A DNA stretch of 12,520 bases. Source: Prevotella sp. CAG:1058 (lineage in GTDB: Bacteria > Bacteroidota > Bacteroidia > Bacteroidales > Bacteroidaceae). The stretch is taken from assembly GCA_000433175.1 (NCBI GenBank), contig HF986685.1:1-12520 (forward strand), in the 5' to 3' direction. Both the position numbers and the translations under genes were made by a program. The notes below the pieces were generated by a model that had not been told where the DNA came from, did not search any database, and was given only the letters and a program-made list of their open reading frames with translations. Shown piece after piece: positions 1 through 6,734 of the stretch (its first letter is position 1; each line of letters opens with the position of its first letter).

Positions 1-120
1 TTGGCCAAAAGGGTCAAAGTCGCGTGGCTTTTCCACTTTGTAAGGGCTTGTGGGTTATTTACTGGTAAAGGACGTTTACGGACGTTATCTTCTGACTTTC
101 AAATCTCGCAAATTTGGACT

Positions 121-310
121 CTCTCAGAAGGTGCGGCAACGGGAACGTCCACGTGGGATTATTATATCTGTATGGGGCAGATTCTGTCCCATACCTTAAT
201 TATAATATATCACGGCGTGGGCTAACTGCGTTGCTTATCCTGAGAGAGAGGCAATGCGAGAGCCTGAAAGTCGGGATAAGCGAGAAGTAGAGACTCCCAC
301 GTCTTTTTTT
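121..310 (+). ncRNA. Structured leader RNA or small RNA ahead of the peptide operon
   Basis: This stretch has no convincing gene but dense RNA-like pairing. An 8-bp closing stem (151-158 with 295-302) encloses a 10-bp hairpin with one G-U pair and a 3-nt loop (171-180 with 184-193). It also encloses a second 8-bp stem (233-240 with 274-281) that contains a small hairpin (249-252 with 262-265). The closing stem runs straight into seven T (304-310), as in an intrinsic terminator. A weak Bacteroidetes -7 element (CAAATTTG, 109-116, one mismatch to TAnnTTTG) would start the RNA near 123. It could be a free-standing RNA such as a 6S-type RNA, or a cis-acting attenuator for the operon downstream. 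I could not match it to TPP, cobalamin, SRP RNA or RNase P RNA. Confidence 0.4.
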
Positions 311-387
311 AGTATCTTATCCCAACTAATCTATAAGCCTATTCCGGGAGTTCTGCAAGGCTAACGTTCTTAAATTAAATAAGTATT

Positions 388-699
388 ATGGAGAATGAGA
401 AAATGAAAAAACAAGAACTCCAGTCACGTAGGGATTTCTTCAGAAAAGCGGCTAAGGGCGTGTTGCCTATTCTCGGTGCCGTAGTATTGGCAAGCTCTCC
501 TCTGTTGTCACAAGCAGCCGAGAAGAACCCAATGGGATGTGATTATTCGTGTTATAATTCTTGCTCTGGCAGATGTACGGATTCATGCACTGGTTGTGGA
601 GGTGGATGTGGAAACACCTGTTACGGAACTTGTAAAGGAGATTGTAAAACGAATTGCTTCGGGACTTGTTATAAAACCTGTTCCGGATCTTCAAGGTAA
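388..699 (+). CDS. CXXX-repeat peptide precursor 1 with Tat signal
   Basis: Probable precursor of a ribosomally made, post-translationally modified peptide. Residues 13-18 are SRRDFF, a twin-arginine motif close to S/T-R-R-x-F-L-K. A hydrophobic stretch (about 25-40) and a possible signal-peptidase site after SQA (41-43) follow. The rest (51-98) holds 13 cysteines spaced four apart, except one three-residue step between Cys67 and Cys70, separated mainly by Gly, Ser, Thr, Asn and Lys. A second ATG at 403 has GGAG 10 nt upstream and gives an N-terminus much like that of the next gene (Met, about six residues, then SRRDFF), so 403 may be the true start. The first of two precursors, it sits directly upstream of three maturation genes and tatAC. 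The repeat pattern and neighbours fit the CXXX-repeat peptide systems; the mature structure is unknown. Confidence 0.85.
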   Translation: MENEKMKKQELQSRRDFFRKAAKGVLPILGAVVLASSPLLSQAAEKNPMGCDYSCYNSCSGRCTDSCTGCGGGCGNTCYGTCKGDCKTNCFGTCYKTCSGSSR

Positions 700-700
700 A

Positions 701-737
701 AATAATGGCTTGACTTGTATTGTGTCAAGCCATTATT
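701..737 (+). terminator. Strong intercistronic hairpin between the two precursors
   Basis: A perfect 14-bp inverted repeat (701-714 with 724-737, 9-nt loop) begins one base after the stop codon of precursor 1. No T-run follows (CATGGTAAAAC), so it is not a textbook intrinsic terminator. It is better read as a partial terminator or an mRNA 3'-end stabiliser that raises precursor 1 output relative to the downstream genes. Confidence 0.6.
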
Positions 738-767
738 CATGGTAAAACAAAATAATTACAAAATAAT

Positions 768-1100
768 ATGAAAGACGATATATTTTCAAGAAGAGATTTT
801 TTTAAGAAATCTGCAAAAAAAGTGCTGCCAATTTTATGTGGAGTAATTCTTGGTGCATTGCATATTCAAAAAGTTGAGGGGAAAACACCTATGAGTTGTT
901 ATGTTGGTTGTGCTTATGGATGTGATACTGTTTGTAATGGTACCTGTGATAGTTCGTGTACGGGTGGCTGTTATTTAGGATGTAATACAACATGCCAGTT
1001 AGGTTGTAAAACACTTTGTACAGAAAATTGTAAAGGAGGATGTAGAAGTGGTTGTGCAAATACCTGTTATCGCGGATGTTCTTCAAGCAGTGGTTATTAA
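768..1100 (+). CDS. CXXX-repeat peptide precursor 2 with Tat signal
   Basis: Paralogue of the preceding precursor, 110 aa. SRRDFF (7-12), KK and VLPIL (19-23) repeat the leader of precursor 1, so the Tat-type leader is conserved beyond the twin arginines. The core carries 16 cysteines in unbroken register, one every fourth residue from Cys44 to Cys104, then a Ser-rich tail ending in Gly-Tyr. Both precursors have K-x-P-M just before the first core cysteine, perhaps a recognition or processing boundary. There is one extra cysteine (Cys24) in the hydrophobic part of the leader; the context LPIL-C is a poor lipobox. No clear A-x-A cleavage site is visible, unlike precursor 1, so the leader might be removed elsewhere or kept as an anchor. 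The DNA is visibly A/T-richer than the maturase genes. The radical SAM gene starts 16 nt after its stop. Confidence 0.87.
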   Translation: MKDDIFSRRDFFKKSAKKVLPILCGVILGALHIQKVEGKTPMSCYVGCAYGCDTVCNGTCDSSCTGGCYLGCNTTCQLGCKTLCTENCKGGCRSGCANTCYRGCSSSSGY

Positions 1101-1116
1101 TGGCTGAAGAAAAAAA

Positions 1117-2331
1117 ATGGAAACAATAAGAGAGAACAATGGCATTTGGCAGGACGGTATTGCCAAGAACATAACTTTCATCGTCACAAAGGATTGCCAG
1201 CTTGCCTGTAAGTATTGCTACTTAGTAGGTAAGAATTCGAAGGAGAGAATGCCTTGGGAAGTGGCAAAACATGCCATTGACTACATCCTCGACCATGAGG
1301 AGAACATGAGAGAAGAAAGCGTCGTATGGGACTTTATCGGCGGAGAACCCTTTCTGGAAATAGACTTGATTGATAAGATTTGCGATTACCTTAAGGTTGA
1401 AATGTTCCGCAGGAGCCACCACTGGTTCAACTCTTACCGGTTCTCTTTTTCTACGAACGGTATAAACTACCACACGGACAAGGTGCAGCGGTTTATCAAG
1501 AAGAACCGCGAGCACCTCTCCATCGGCATAACCATCGACGGAACGGAGAAGAAGCATGACCTTAACCGTGTGTATAAAGGCGACGGGCGCGGTTCTTACG
1601 CCGATGTAGTGCGCAACATTCCACTTTGGCTTGAACAGTTTCCGGGCGCAGGCACGAAGGTTACGATAAGCAGCGCCGATATACCTTATATTAAGGAGAG
1701 TGTACTCCACCTATACAGCCTCGGCATACATGAGGTGAATATCAACTGCGTATTCGAGGACGTATGGAAGAAGAATGACGATCTGCTGTTTGAGGACCAG
1801 CTGATGCAGCTTGCCGACGCGATAATCGACGGCGGATATTACCGCGACTATGCCTGCTCTTTCTTCTCGGAACATCTGGGCAAGCCGCTCGACTGCGTGA
1901 CGCAGAACCAGAATTGGTGCGGCGCGGGCAGGATGCTCGCCGTTGACGCCGAGGGCAATTTCTATCCCTGCACGCGCTTCGCTCAATATTCCCTGCGCGA
2001 GAAGAAGGCGTGGATAATAGGCAACATACGTGACGGCATAGACAAAAACAAGCTGCGCCCGTTCCTTACGCTCGACCGCTGCACGCAGTCGCCGCAAAAG
2101 TGTATTGATTGCGAAGTGGCCGAAGGCTGCGCCTGGTGTCAGGGCGAGAACTACGACGCCGCCGACACTCCTACCGTTTACCAACGTTCTACGGCCATCT
2201 GCCTGATGCACAAGGCAAGGGTGAGGGCCAACAACTATTACTGGAACAAACTGTTCAGGAAGTTGGAGCTTGAAGAAACTCGTGATGAGTACGAGACAAA
2301 CAAACCGAAGTTTAATCCTGCTAAATGTTGA
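1117..2331 (+). CDS. Radical SAM/SPASM peptide maturase, CXXX-repeat target type
   Basis: Radical S-adenosylmethionine enzyme predicted to modify the two cysteine-rich precursors. The canonical C-x3-C-x2-C cluster motif is at Cys27, Cys31 and Cys34, and the SAM-binding GGEP is at 75-78. A SPASM-type C-terminal domain for auxiliary Fe-S clusters is visible: Cys260, Cys268 (in CGAG), Cys285, Cys322, Cys329, Cys332, Cys338, Cys341 and Cys362. At 404 aa the length is normal for SPASM peptide maturases. Related enzymes make thioether or other crosslinks at cysteine; the chemistry here is not determinable from sequence. It fits the NCBI/TIGRFAM family called radical SAM peptide maturase, CXXX-repeat target. 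It lies 16 nt after precursor 2 and 4 nt before the second maturase, so it is almost certainly co-transcribed and acts in the cytoplasm before export. Confidence 0.88.
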   Translation: METIRENNGIWQDGIAKNITFIVTKDCQLACKYCYLVGKNSKERMPWEVAKHAIDYILDHEENMREESVVWDFIGGEPFLEIDLIDKICDYLKVEMFRRSHHWFNSYRFSFSTNGINYHTDKVQRFIKKNREHLSIGITIDGTEKKHDLNRVYKGDGRGSYADVVRNIPLWLEQFPGAGTKVTISSADIPYIKESVLHLYSLGIHEVNINCVFEDVWKKNDDLLFEDQLMQLADAIIDGGYYRDYACSFFSEHLGKPLDCVTQNQNWCGAGRMLAVDAEGNFYPCTRFAQYSLREKKAWIIGNIRDGIDKNKLRPFLTLDRCTQSPQKCIDCEVAEGCAWCQGENYDAADTPTVYQRSTAICLMHKARVRANNYYWNKLFRKLELEETRDEYETNKPKFNPAKC

Positions 2332-2335
2332 CCTT

Positions 2336-3280
2336 ATGATACAGTACCTTGTTATTTTGCTTGACGATACGTCAGTGTCGTTCTGCCATTACGTAAACGA
2401 ACGCAAGGAACGCAGGCTGATGCCGTTGGATACGCTTAAGGCAGGCATACTCTACGGAATGAAGGAAAACCTGAACATTCAGTTCGTCTATCCCGACTAC
2501 GAGCTGCCCGAAGAGTACGGAAAAGTGATTGAATCGACCGACCACAGCAAGATTAAGCCGGCAAGCATGGCCGAAGAAGCCGATGTGGTGGTAATCAACG
2601 GCCTTGCCGAGGCTGGCGGAGTAACCGGACGCGATGGCACGGCCTACGTGCTAAGGCTGACTAAGGAAGAAATGTTTGCCGGACGCGGCGCAATCACTTC
2701 AATGCTTGAAAACGCCGGCAGGCTGAACATCGTATTGACGGACGTAAATACGTTCACCGACGACGACTTCAAAAAGTACGGGCAGGCTTTGGACGAATTG
2801 TCCGAGGACGTTGAGCGGATGTACACCGAGGGCAAGACTCCTCAGCTCAACATACTGACCGACCGCATGATGCTCGACAAGATGAACAACTGCGGAGCCG
2901 GCGACACTACGGTTACGCTTGCGCCCGACGGACACTTCTACGTATGCCCGGCGTTCTATCTCTGCGCCGACGGCTACGCCGTGGGCAGTCTCGACGGCGG
3001 ACTTGACATAAAGAACGCGCAGCTCTACAGGCTCGACCACGCCCCGCTGTGCCGCCGCTGCGACGCTTACCAGTGCCGCCGCTGCGTATGGCTCAACCGC
3101 AAGACGACGCTCGAAGTTAACACGCCGTCGCACGAGCAGTGCGTCATGGCCCACATCGAACGCAACGCCGCGTGCGGGTTGCTGACGAAAATAAGGACGC
3201 ACGGCACGTTCATGCCCGACAGGGTAGAGATTAAGGAAATAGATTATTTAGACCCCTTTGACGTAAAAGAAAAATGGTGA
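2336..3280 (+). CDS. CXXX-repeat peptide maturase, SPASM-like partner without radical SAM triad
   Basis: Second maturation protein, 314 aa from the ATG at 2336. A TTG at 2270 would extend it, but that would overlap the radical SAM gene by 62 nt, so 2336 is preferred. The C-terminal half resembles a SPASM domain: Cys186 in CGAG, then Cys204, Cys210, Cys239, Cys242, Cys247, Cys250 and Cys269, including the tight set C-x2-C-x4-C-x2-C. The N-terminal half has no C-x3-C-x2-C motif, only an isolated Cys17 in FCHY, so it probably cannot cleave SAM. It may bind Fe-S clusters and act as a partner or scaffold for the upstream enzyme. It fits the family annotated CXXX repeat peptide maturase. Its stop overlaps the next start (ATGGTGA), suggesting coupled translation. 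Its role is inferred from family and context. Confidence 0.8.
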   Translation: MIQYLVILLDDTSVSFCHYVNERKERRLMPLDTLKAGILYGMKENLNIQFVYPDYELPEEYGKVIESTDHSKIKPASMAEEADVVVINGLAEAGGVTGRDGTAYVLRLTKEEMFAGRGAITSMLENAGRLNIVLTDVNTFTDDDFKKYGQALDELSEDVERMYTEGKTPQLNILTDRMMLDKMNNCGAGDTTVTLAPDGHFYVCPAFYLCADGYAVGSLDGGLDIKNAQLYRLDHAPLCRRCDAYQCRRCVWLNRKTTLEVNTPSHEQCVMAHIERNAACGLLTKIRTHGTFMPDRVEIKEIDYLDPFDVKEKW

Positions 3281-3555
3281 AGAAAACGATTGGGCAGGTT
3301 ACGCCCGAAGAGAGAGACGAGATTCAGGCGTTGTTTGAGCGCCGCAACGGTCTCAACGAACTGGCCAAGATTGTTACGGCCGACAACGAGGAGTTGTATG
3401 AGAAGTTGGTTAAGGACATGGGCGAAACTGGCACGAAGTTTCAGGCGTGGTGGAACCGCATGGCCGACAAGTACCAATGGGAGAGCATAGATGATGGCCA
3501 TTGGGAGATAAACTTCGACACGTGTGATATTTATTTGGTTTTACAACAACAATAA
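3274..3555 (+). CDS. CXXX-repeat peptide modification system protein, 93 aa
   Basis: Small soluble, acidic, mostly helical-looking protein with no signal peptide or membrane segment. The N-terminal part (about 9-50) is rich in Glu and Leu, and tryptophans cluster later (59-60, 69, 82). It has a single cysteine near the end (FDTCDIY) and no recognisable catalytic motif. Its size, its place just after the second maturase and the overlapping start fit the family named CXXX repeat peptide modification system protein, whose biochemical role is not known to me. A leader-binding or chaperone role that brings the precursor to the enzymes is plausible but is inference. Its TAA overlaps the tatA ATG by one base, which ties modification and export genes into one translational unit. 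Confidence 0.7.
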   Translation: MVKKTIGQVTPEERDEIQALFERRNGLNELAKIVTADNEELYEKLVKDMGETGTKFQAWWNRMADKYQWESIDDGHWEINFDTCDIYLVLQQQ

Positions 3556-3815
3556 TGATGGTACAGTTTCTTTTCATAGGCACTACGGAGCTTCTCTTGA
3601 TAGGAGGCATAGCCTTGCTGCTGTTTGGCGGCAAGAAGCTGCCGGAAATGATGAGGGGACTCGGCCAGGGAGTTAAAGAGTTTAAGAAAGGCGTCAACGA
3701 CGTCGAGGCTTCGGTCAACGACGCCGACGATGACGGACGCCGTAAAGACGGCGGCACGGCTGACGCTAAGAAAGACGACAACAAGGAGGAGCATGGGGCG
3801 CAAGGCCGGCAGTGA
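3555..3815 (+). CDS. tatA: Sec-independent protein translocase TatA
   Basis: Pore-forming subunit of the twin-arginine translocase, 86 aa. A short N-terminal membrane helix (about 5-24) carries the typical polar residue Glu12. It is followed by the hallmark Phe24-Gly25, LPE (29-31) and Gly37 of the amphipathic helix, then a highly charged cytoplasmic tail rich in Asp and Lys. Two adjacent ATG codons (3555 and 3558) could serve as start. The first overlaps the upstream stop by one base. No tatB-like gene is present, so this would be a minimal TatA-TatC system in which TatA does both jobs, as in several Gram-positive bacteria. Both precursors in the operon carry Tat signals, so they are the obvious cargo. 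Confidence 0.93.
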   Translation: MMVQFLFIGTTELLLIGGIALLLFGGKKLPEMMRGLGQGVKEFKKGVNDVEASVNDADDDGRRKDGGTADAKKDDNKEEHGAQGRQ

Positions 3816-4620
3816 CGATTTGATGACGTTCGGCGGTCATCTTGAAGTGTTCCGCCGGGTGTTGTTCCGTATACTCGGAGTGAGCGGCATTGTATCCGTC
3901 GCAGTGTTCTGTTTCAAGGACGCGACATGGCGCATGCTGCTCGCACCGAGCGAGTGGGATTTCGTCACCTATTCGGCGTTCGAGCGCATGGCGCGCGCCT
4001 TAGGCATGACCGGCTTCAGCTTTCCAAAGTTCCACGTAAAGCTGATAGCTACCGACTTGACCAGCCAGTTCATGACCCACCTCACGACCTCTGTCTACCT
4101 CGGTCTGCTGGCCGCCTCGCCCTACATTCTGTACGAGCTGTTCCGCTTCGTTTCGCCCGCCTTATTTGACAACGAGCGGAAGTATTCGGCAAAAGCCATT
4201 GTAGCGGTTTATGTCCTGTTCGTTGTCGGCGTGTTGGTCAGCTACTTCCTGCTGTTTCCCATATCGTTCCGCTTCCTCGGCACATACCAAGTTTCGGAGC
4301 GTGTCGAGAGTACCATCACGCTCGACAGCTATGTGTCTACATTCGTTACGCTGACGCTGCTGATGGGAGTTGTGTTCCAACTGCCGGTGGTGTCGTTCAT
4401 ATTGGGCAAGATGGGTGTGGTAGACTCTGTAATGTTGGCCAAATACCGCAAACACGCATTCCTTGCAATACTGACCGTAGCCGCAATCATCACTCCCGGA
4501 CAAGACGTGTTGAGCCTTGCGCTCGTGTCGCTTCCGCTATACTTACTTTACGAAGCCAGCATACTCATAGTAAGAAAGGTGGCACGGACAAAAGAGCATC
4601 CGACGCACTTGAAACCGTAA
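3793..4620 (+). CDS. tatC: Sec-independent protein translocase TatC
   Basis: Multi-spanning inner-membrane receptor for twin-arginine signal peptides, 275 aa, with about six membrane segments. Recognisable features are the N-terminal HLEVFRR (16-22), the E-x2-R-F-x2-P-A-L-F-x3-ER segment after the first periplasmic loop, FQLPVV in the middle, and ITP-x2-D followed by LPLYLLYE near the C-terminus. The first periplasmic loop looks long. The start at 3793 is chosen because AAGGAGG (3783-3789), one of the few strong ribosome-binding sites here, lies just before it, inside the end of tatA; the 23-nt overlap suggests coupled translation. It is the last gene of the peptide operon, followed by terminator-like hairpins. 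Confidence 0.93.
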   Translation: MGRKAGSDDLMTFGGHLEVFRRVLFRILGVSGIVSVAVFCFKDATWRMLLAPSEWDFVTYSAFERMARALGMTGFSFPKFHVKLIATDLTSQFMTHLTTSVYLGLLAASPYILYELFRFVSPALFDNERKYSAKAIVAVYVLFVVGVLVSYFLLFPISFRFLGTYQVSERVESTITLDSYVSTFVTLTLLMGVVFQLPVVSFILGKMGVVDSVMLAKYRKHAFLAILTVAAIITPGQDVLSLALVSLPLYLLYEASILIVRKVARTKEHPTHLKP

Positions 4621-4660
4621 GCTCAGATGAACGCCCGAACATTTTCCAAACACAAAATGT

Positions 4661-4696
4661 GCCAAAACGCATGAATGCAACTACATGCGCTTTGGC
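4661..4696 (+). terminator. Hairpin downstream of tatC
   Basis: A 13-nt inverted repeat (4661-4673 with 4684-4696, one A-C mismatch, 10-nt loop) lies about 40 nt after tatC. It is followed by a weak T-rich stretch (CACTTGTTTTC). It probably marks the 3' end of the peptide/Tat operon. Confidence 0.5.
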
Positions 4697-4781
4697 TCAC
4701 TTGTTTTCATACGCGCCGCTTATGCTTAACTACGCTGCTTCCATACGGTAAAACGGCACACTGTGGCGGCGGAAACGTCGG

Positions 4782-4815
4782 GCGCAAAATTATTCACCGA
4801 TAATCTTGCGCTTTT
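4782..4815 (+). terminator. GC-capped hairpin followed by TTTT
   Basis: GCGCAA (4782-4787) pairs with TTGCGC (4806-4811). One A-C mismatch and five more A/T pairs extend the stem, with a 6-nt loop, and TTTT follows. It reads as a second intrinsic terminator after tatC. Its right arm overlaps the -33 element of the next promoter, so as DNA it could also be an operator. Confidence 0.42.
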
Positions 4816-4836
4816 CGATAATTTATATTATTTTTG
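4806..4836 (+). promoter_or_regulatory. Bacteroidetes-type promoter for the acyl-CoA ligase gene
   Basis: TATTTTTG (4829-4836) fits the -7 consensus TAnnTTTG exactly. TTG (4806-4808) lies 20 nt upstream, within the usual 19-21 nt spacing of the -33 element. The predicted start near 4843 leaves a leader of about 32 nt before the ATG at 4875. Confidence 0.65.
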
Positions 4837-4874
4837 CATGAAAGCAAAAGTATCACCCTAAAACGACACGCCGT

Positions 4875-6695
4875 ATGCAGACAAAGTGTCATCTGTCAAT
4901 ACTCATACACGAACAAGCCAAGAAGTATGGCAAGCGTCGTGCCCTAATCTACCGCGACTTTGGCGACACCCGTTGGCAGTCGGCCACGTGGCGCTACTTC
5001 TCGCGCAAGGTGCGGCATGTGTCAAATGCCCTGCTTAATATCGGAGTGAAAGTACAGGAGAACATCGGCGTATTCTCCCAGAATGCCATACAGTACCTAT
5101 ACACCGACTTCGGAGCATTCGGCGTCAGGGCCGTAACCGTGCCGTTCTACGCCACCAGCAGCGAACAGCAGATACAATACATGATCGACGATGCGCAAAT
5201 ACGTGTACTCTTCGTGGGCGAGCAGGACCAGTACGACAAGGCACAGAGAGTGTTCTCGCACTGCCATTCGCTCGAACGCATCATCATCTACGACAACCGC
5301 GTGAAGATTAACCCGACCGACAAGTCGTCGATGTATTTCGACACGTTCCTCACGCTCGGCGAGAACAGTCCGCGGCAGTCAGAAGTCGAGAAGCTGTACG
5401 GCGAGGCCAACGACGACGACCTTTGCAACATACTTTACACCAGCGGCACCACGGGAAACAGCAAGGGCGTGATGCTGACATACGGACAATACCACGCCGC
5501 ACTCGAGGCTAACGACAAGATTGTGCCTGTGAGGGAGAACGACAGGATTATGAACTTCCTGCCAATCACGCACATATTCGAGCGCGGTTGGCTTTTCCTC
5601 TGCCTGAGCGAAGGTGCAGAAGTGGTAATAAACTCAGACCCTAAGGAAATACAGCAGTCAATGAGGGAGACCCATCCTACATGCATGAGTGCCGTACCGA
5701 GGTTTTGGGAAAAGGTGTATGCAGAAGTATCCGACCGCATCGACCGCTCCACCCCTACGCAACAGAAATTGCTGAAAAAAGCGTTGGCCATAGGCCGAAA
5801 GCACAACATAGAGTACCTAAGCCGTGGCAAACGGCCGCCGCTGTCGCTCAGAATGAAATATGCCATGCTGCACCGGACGCTCTATAAGATAGTACGCAAC
5901 GAACTGGGACTCGACCACCCGAACATTTTCCCGACGGCAGGAGCGACAGTATCAGCCGAAATAGAAGAGTTCGTGCATTCAATAGGAATAAACATGATTG
6001 TGGGTTACGGGCTTACCGAAAGCCTCGCAACCGTATCTGCCGACCATCGGGACGAACCGTTTACGGTAGGTTCGGTTGGCAGGCCAATCGAAGGACTGAG
6101 CATAAAGTTCGGCGAAAACAATGAAATCCTGCTGAAAGGCCCTACCATTACAAAAGGCTATTACAAGCGCGAAACACTCAACCGTGAGGCTTTCGACGAG
6201 GAGGGCTACTTCCGCACGGGCGACTCGGGATACATGAAAAACGGCGAATTGTTCCTCAAAGACAGGATAAAAGACCTGTTCAAGACCTCGAACGGTAAAT
6301 ACATTGCCCCGCAGATGATTGAGTCAAAACTGCTGGTAGACAAATATATCGACCAGATAGCAGTCATAGCAGACCAGCGCAAGTTTGTTTCGGCATTGAT
6401 AATTCCCGACTACACCCTTCTCGAAGAATACGCCAAGAAGCACGGAATAGAGTACGGCAGCAGGGAGGAACTATGCCAAAACAATGAAATCCGCGAAATG
6501 ATGGCCGAACGCATGGAGACGCTTCAGCAACAACTGGCCAGCTACGAGAAGATAAAACGCTTCACCCTACTGCCCCACCACTTCACGATGGAGCGCGGAG
6601 AACTTACCAATACGCTGAAGATACGGCGCAAAGTGCTCAACAAGAACTACGCCGCTGAAATAGAAAAGATGTACGAAGAAGTGGCCGAAGCCTGA
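4875..6695 (+). CDS. AMP-dependent long-chain acyl-CoA synthetase family protein
   Basis: Adenylate-forming enzyme, 606 aa, most like long-chain fatty acid-CoA ligases. These join a fatty acid to coenzyme A through an acyl-AMP intermediate, for lipid synthesis or degradation. The P-loop-like YTSGTTGNSKG is at 188-198, GYGLTE at 377-382 and TGD at 448-450, followed by the hinge region LKDRIKDLFKTSNG. Near the C-terminus, ELTNTLKIRRK supplies the expected lysine of the mobile domain. The length matches the FAA1-like branch common in Bacteroidetes. There is no signal peptide, so it acts in the cytoplasm or at the inner membrane face. It has its own promoter. prfB follows after 39 nt and may be co-transcribed. 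Exact chain-length preference cannot be read from sequence. Confidence 0.9.
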   Translation: MQTKCHLSILIHEQAKKYGKRRALIYRDFGDTRWQSATWRYFSRKVRHVSNALLNIGVKVQENIGVFSQNAIQYLYTDFGAFGVRAVTVPFYATSSEQQIQYMIDDAQIRVLFVGEQDQYDKAQRVFSHCHSLERIIIYDNRVKINPTDKSSMYFDTFLTLGENSPRQSEVEKLYGEANDDDLCNILYTSGTTGNSKGVMLTYGQYHAALEANDKIVPVRENDRIMNFLPITHIFERGWLFLCLSEGAEVVINSDPKEIQQSMRETHPTCMSAVPRFWEKVYAEVSDRIDRSTPTQQKLLKKALAIGRKHNIEYLSRGKRPPLSLRMKYAMLHRTLYKIVRNELGLDHPNIFPTAGATVSAEIEEFVHSIGINMIVGYGLTESLATVSADHRDEPFTVGSVGRPIEGLSIKFGENNEILLKGPTITKGYYKRETLNREAFDEEGYFRTGDSGYMKNGELFLKDRIKDLFKTSNGKYIAPQMIESKLLVDKYIDQIAVIADQRKFVSALIIPDYTLLEEYAKKHGIEYGSREELCQNNEIREMMAERMETLQQQLASYEKIKRFTLLPHHFTMERGELTNTLKIRRKVLNKNYAAEIEKMYEEVAEA

Positions 6696-6734
6696 CAACC
6701 GGGCGACAAGAAAACGCATAACAGTTAACAGACA

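Noticed and set aside
15..40. Short hairpin CAAAGT/ACTTTG near the window start
   Set aside because: Only six pairs with a 14-nt loop, and no gene end visible to its left within the window; too weak to call.
1..225. 74-codon open frame beginning with TTG at the window edge
   Set aside because: Non-ATG start, no recognisable domain, and its second half overlaps the strongly paired RNA structure; composition does not look coding.
233..281. TPP riboswitch, suggested by CTGAGA in the leader
   Set aside because: Only the short CTGAGA string matches; the other conserved TPP segments are absent, and no thiamine gene is downstream.
838..840. Lipoprotein cysteine at Cys24 of precursor 2
   Set aside because: LPIL-C lacks the small residues expected before a lipobox cysteine, and the position lies early in the hydrophobic region.
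768..1100. Metallothionein or conotoxin-like secreted peptide
   Set aside because: The strict four-residue spacing, Tat leader and adjoining radical SAM/SPASM maturases fit a modified-peptide precursor better, although metal binding is not excluded.
2270..2335. TTG-initiated upstream extension of the second maturase
   Set aside because: It would overlap the radical SAM gene by 62 nt in another frame; the ATG at 2336, 4 nt after that gene's stop, is the simpler start.
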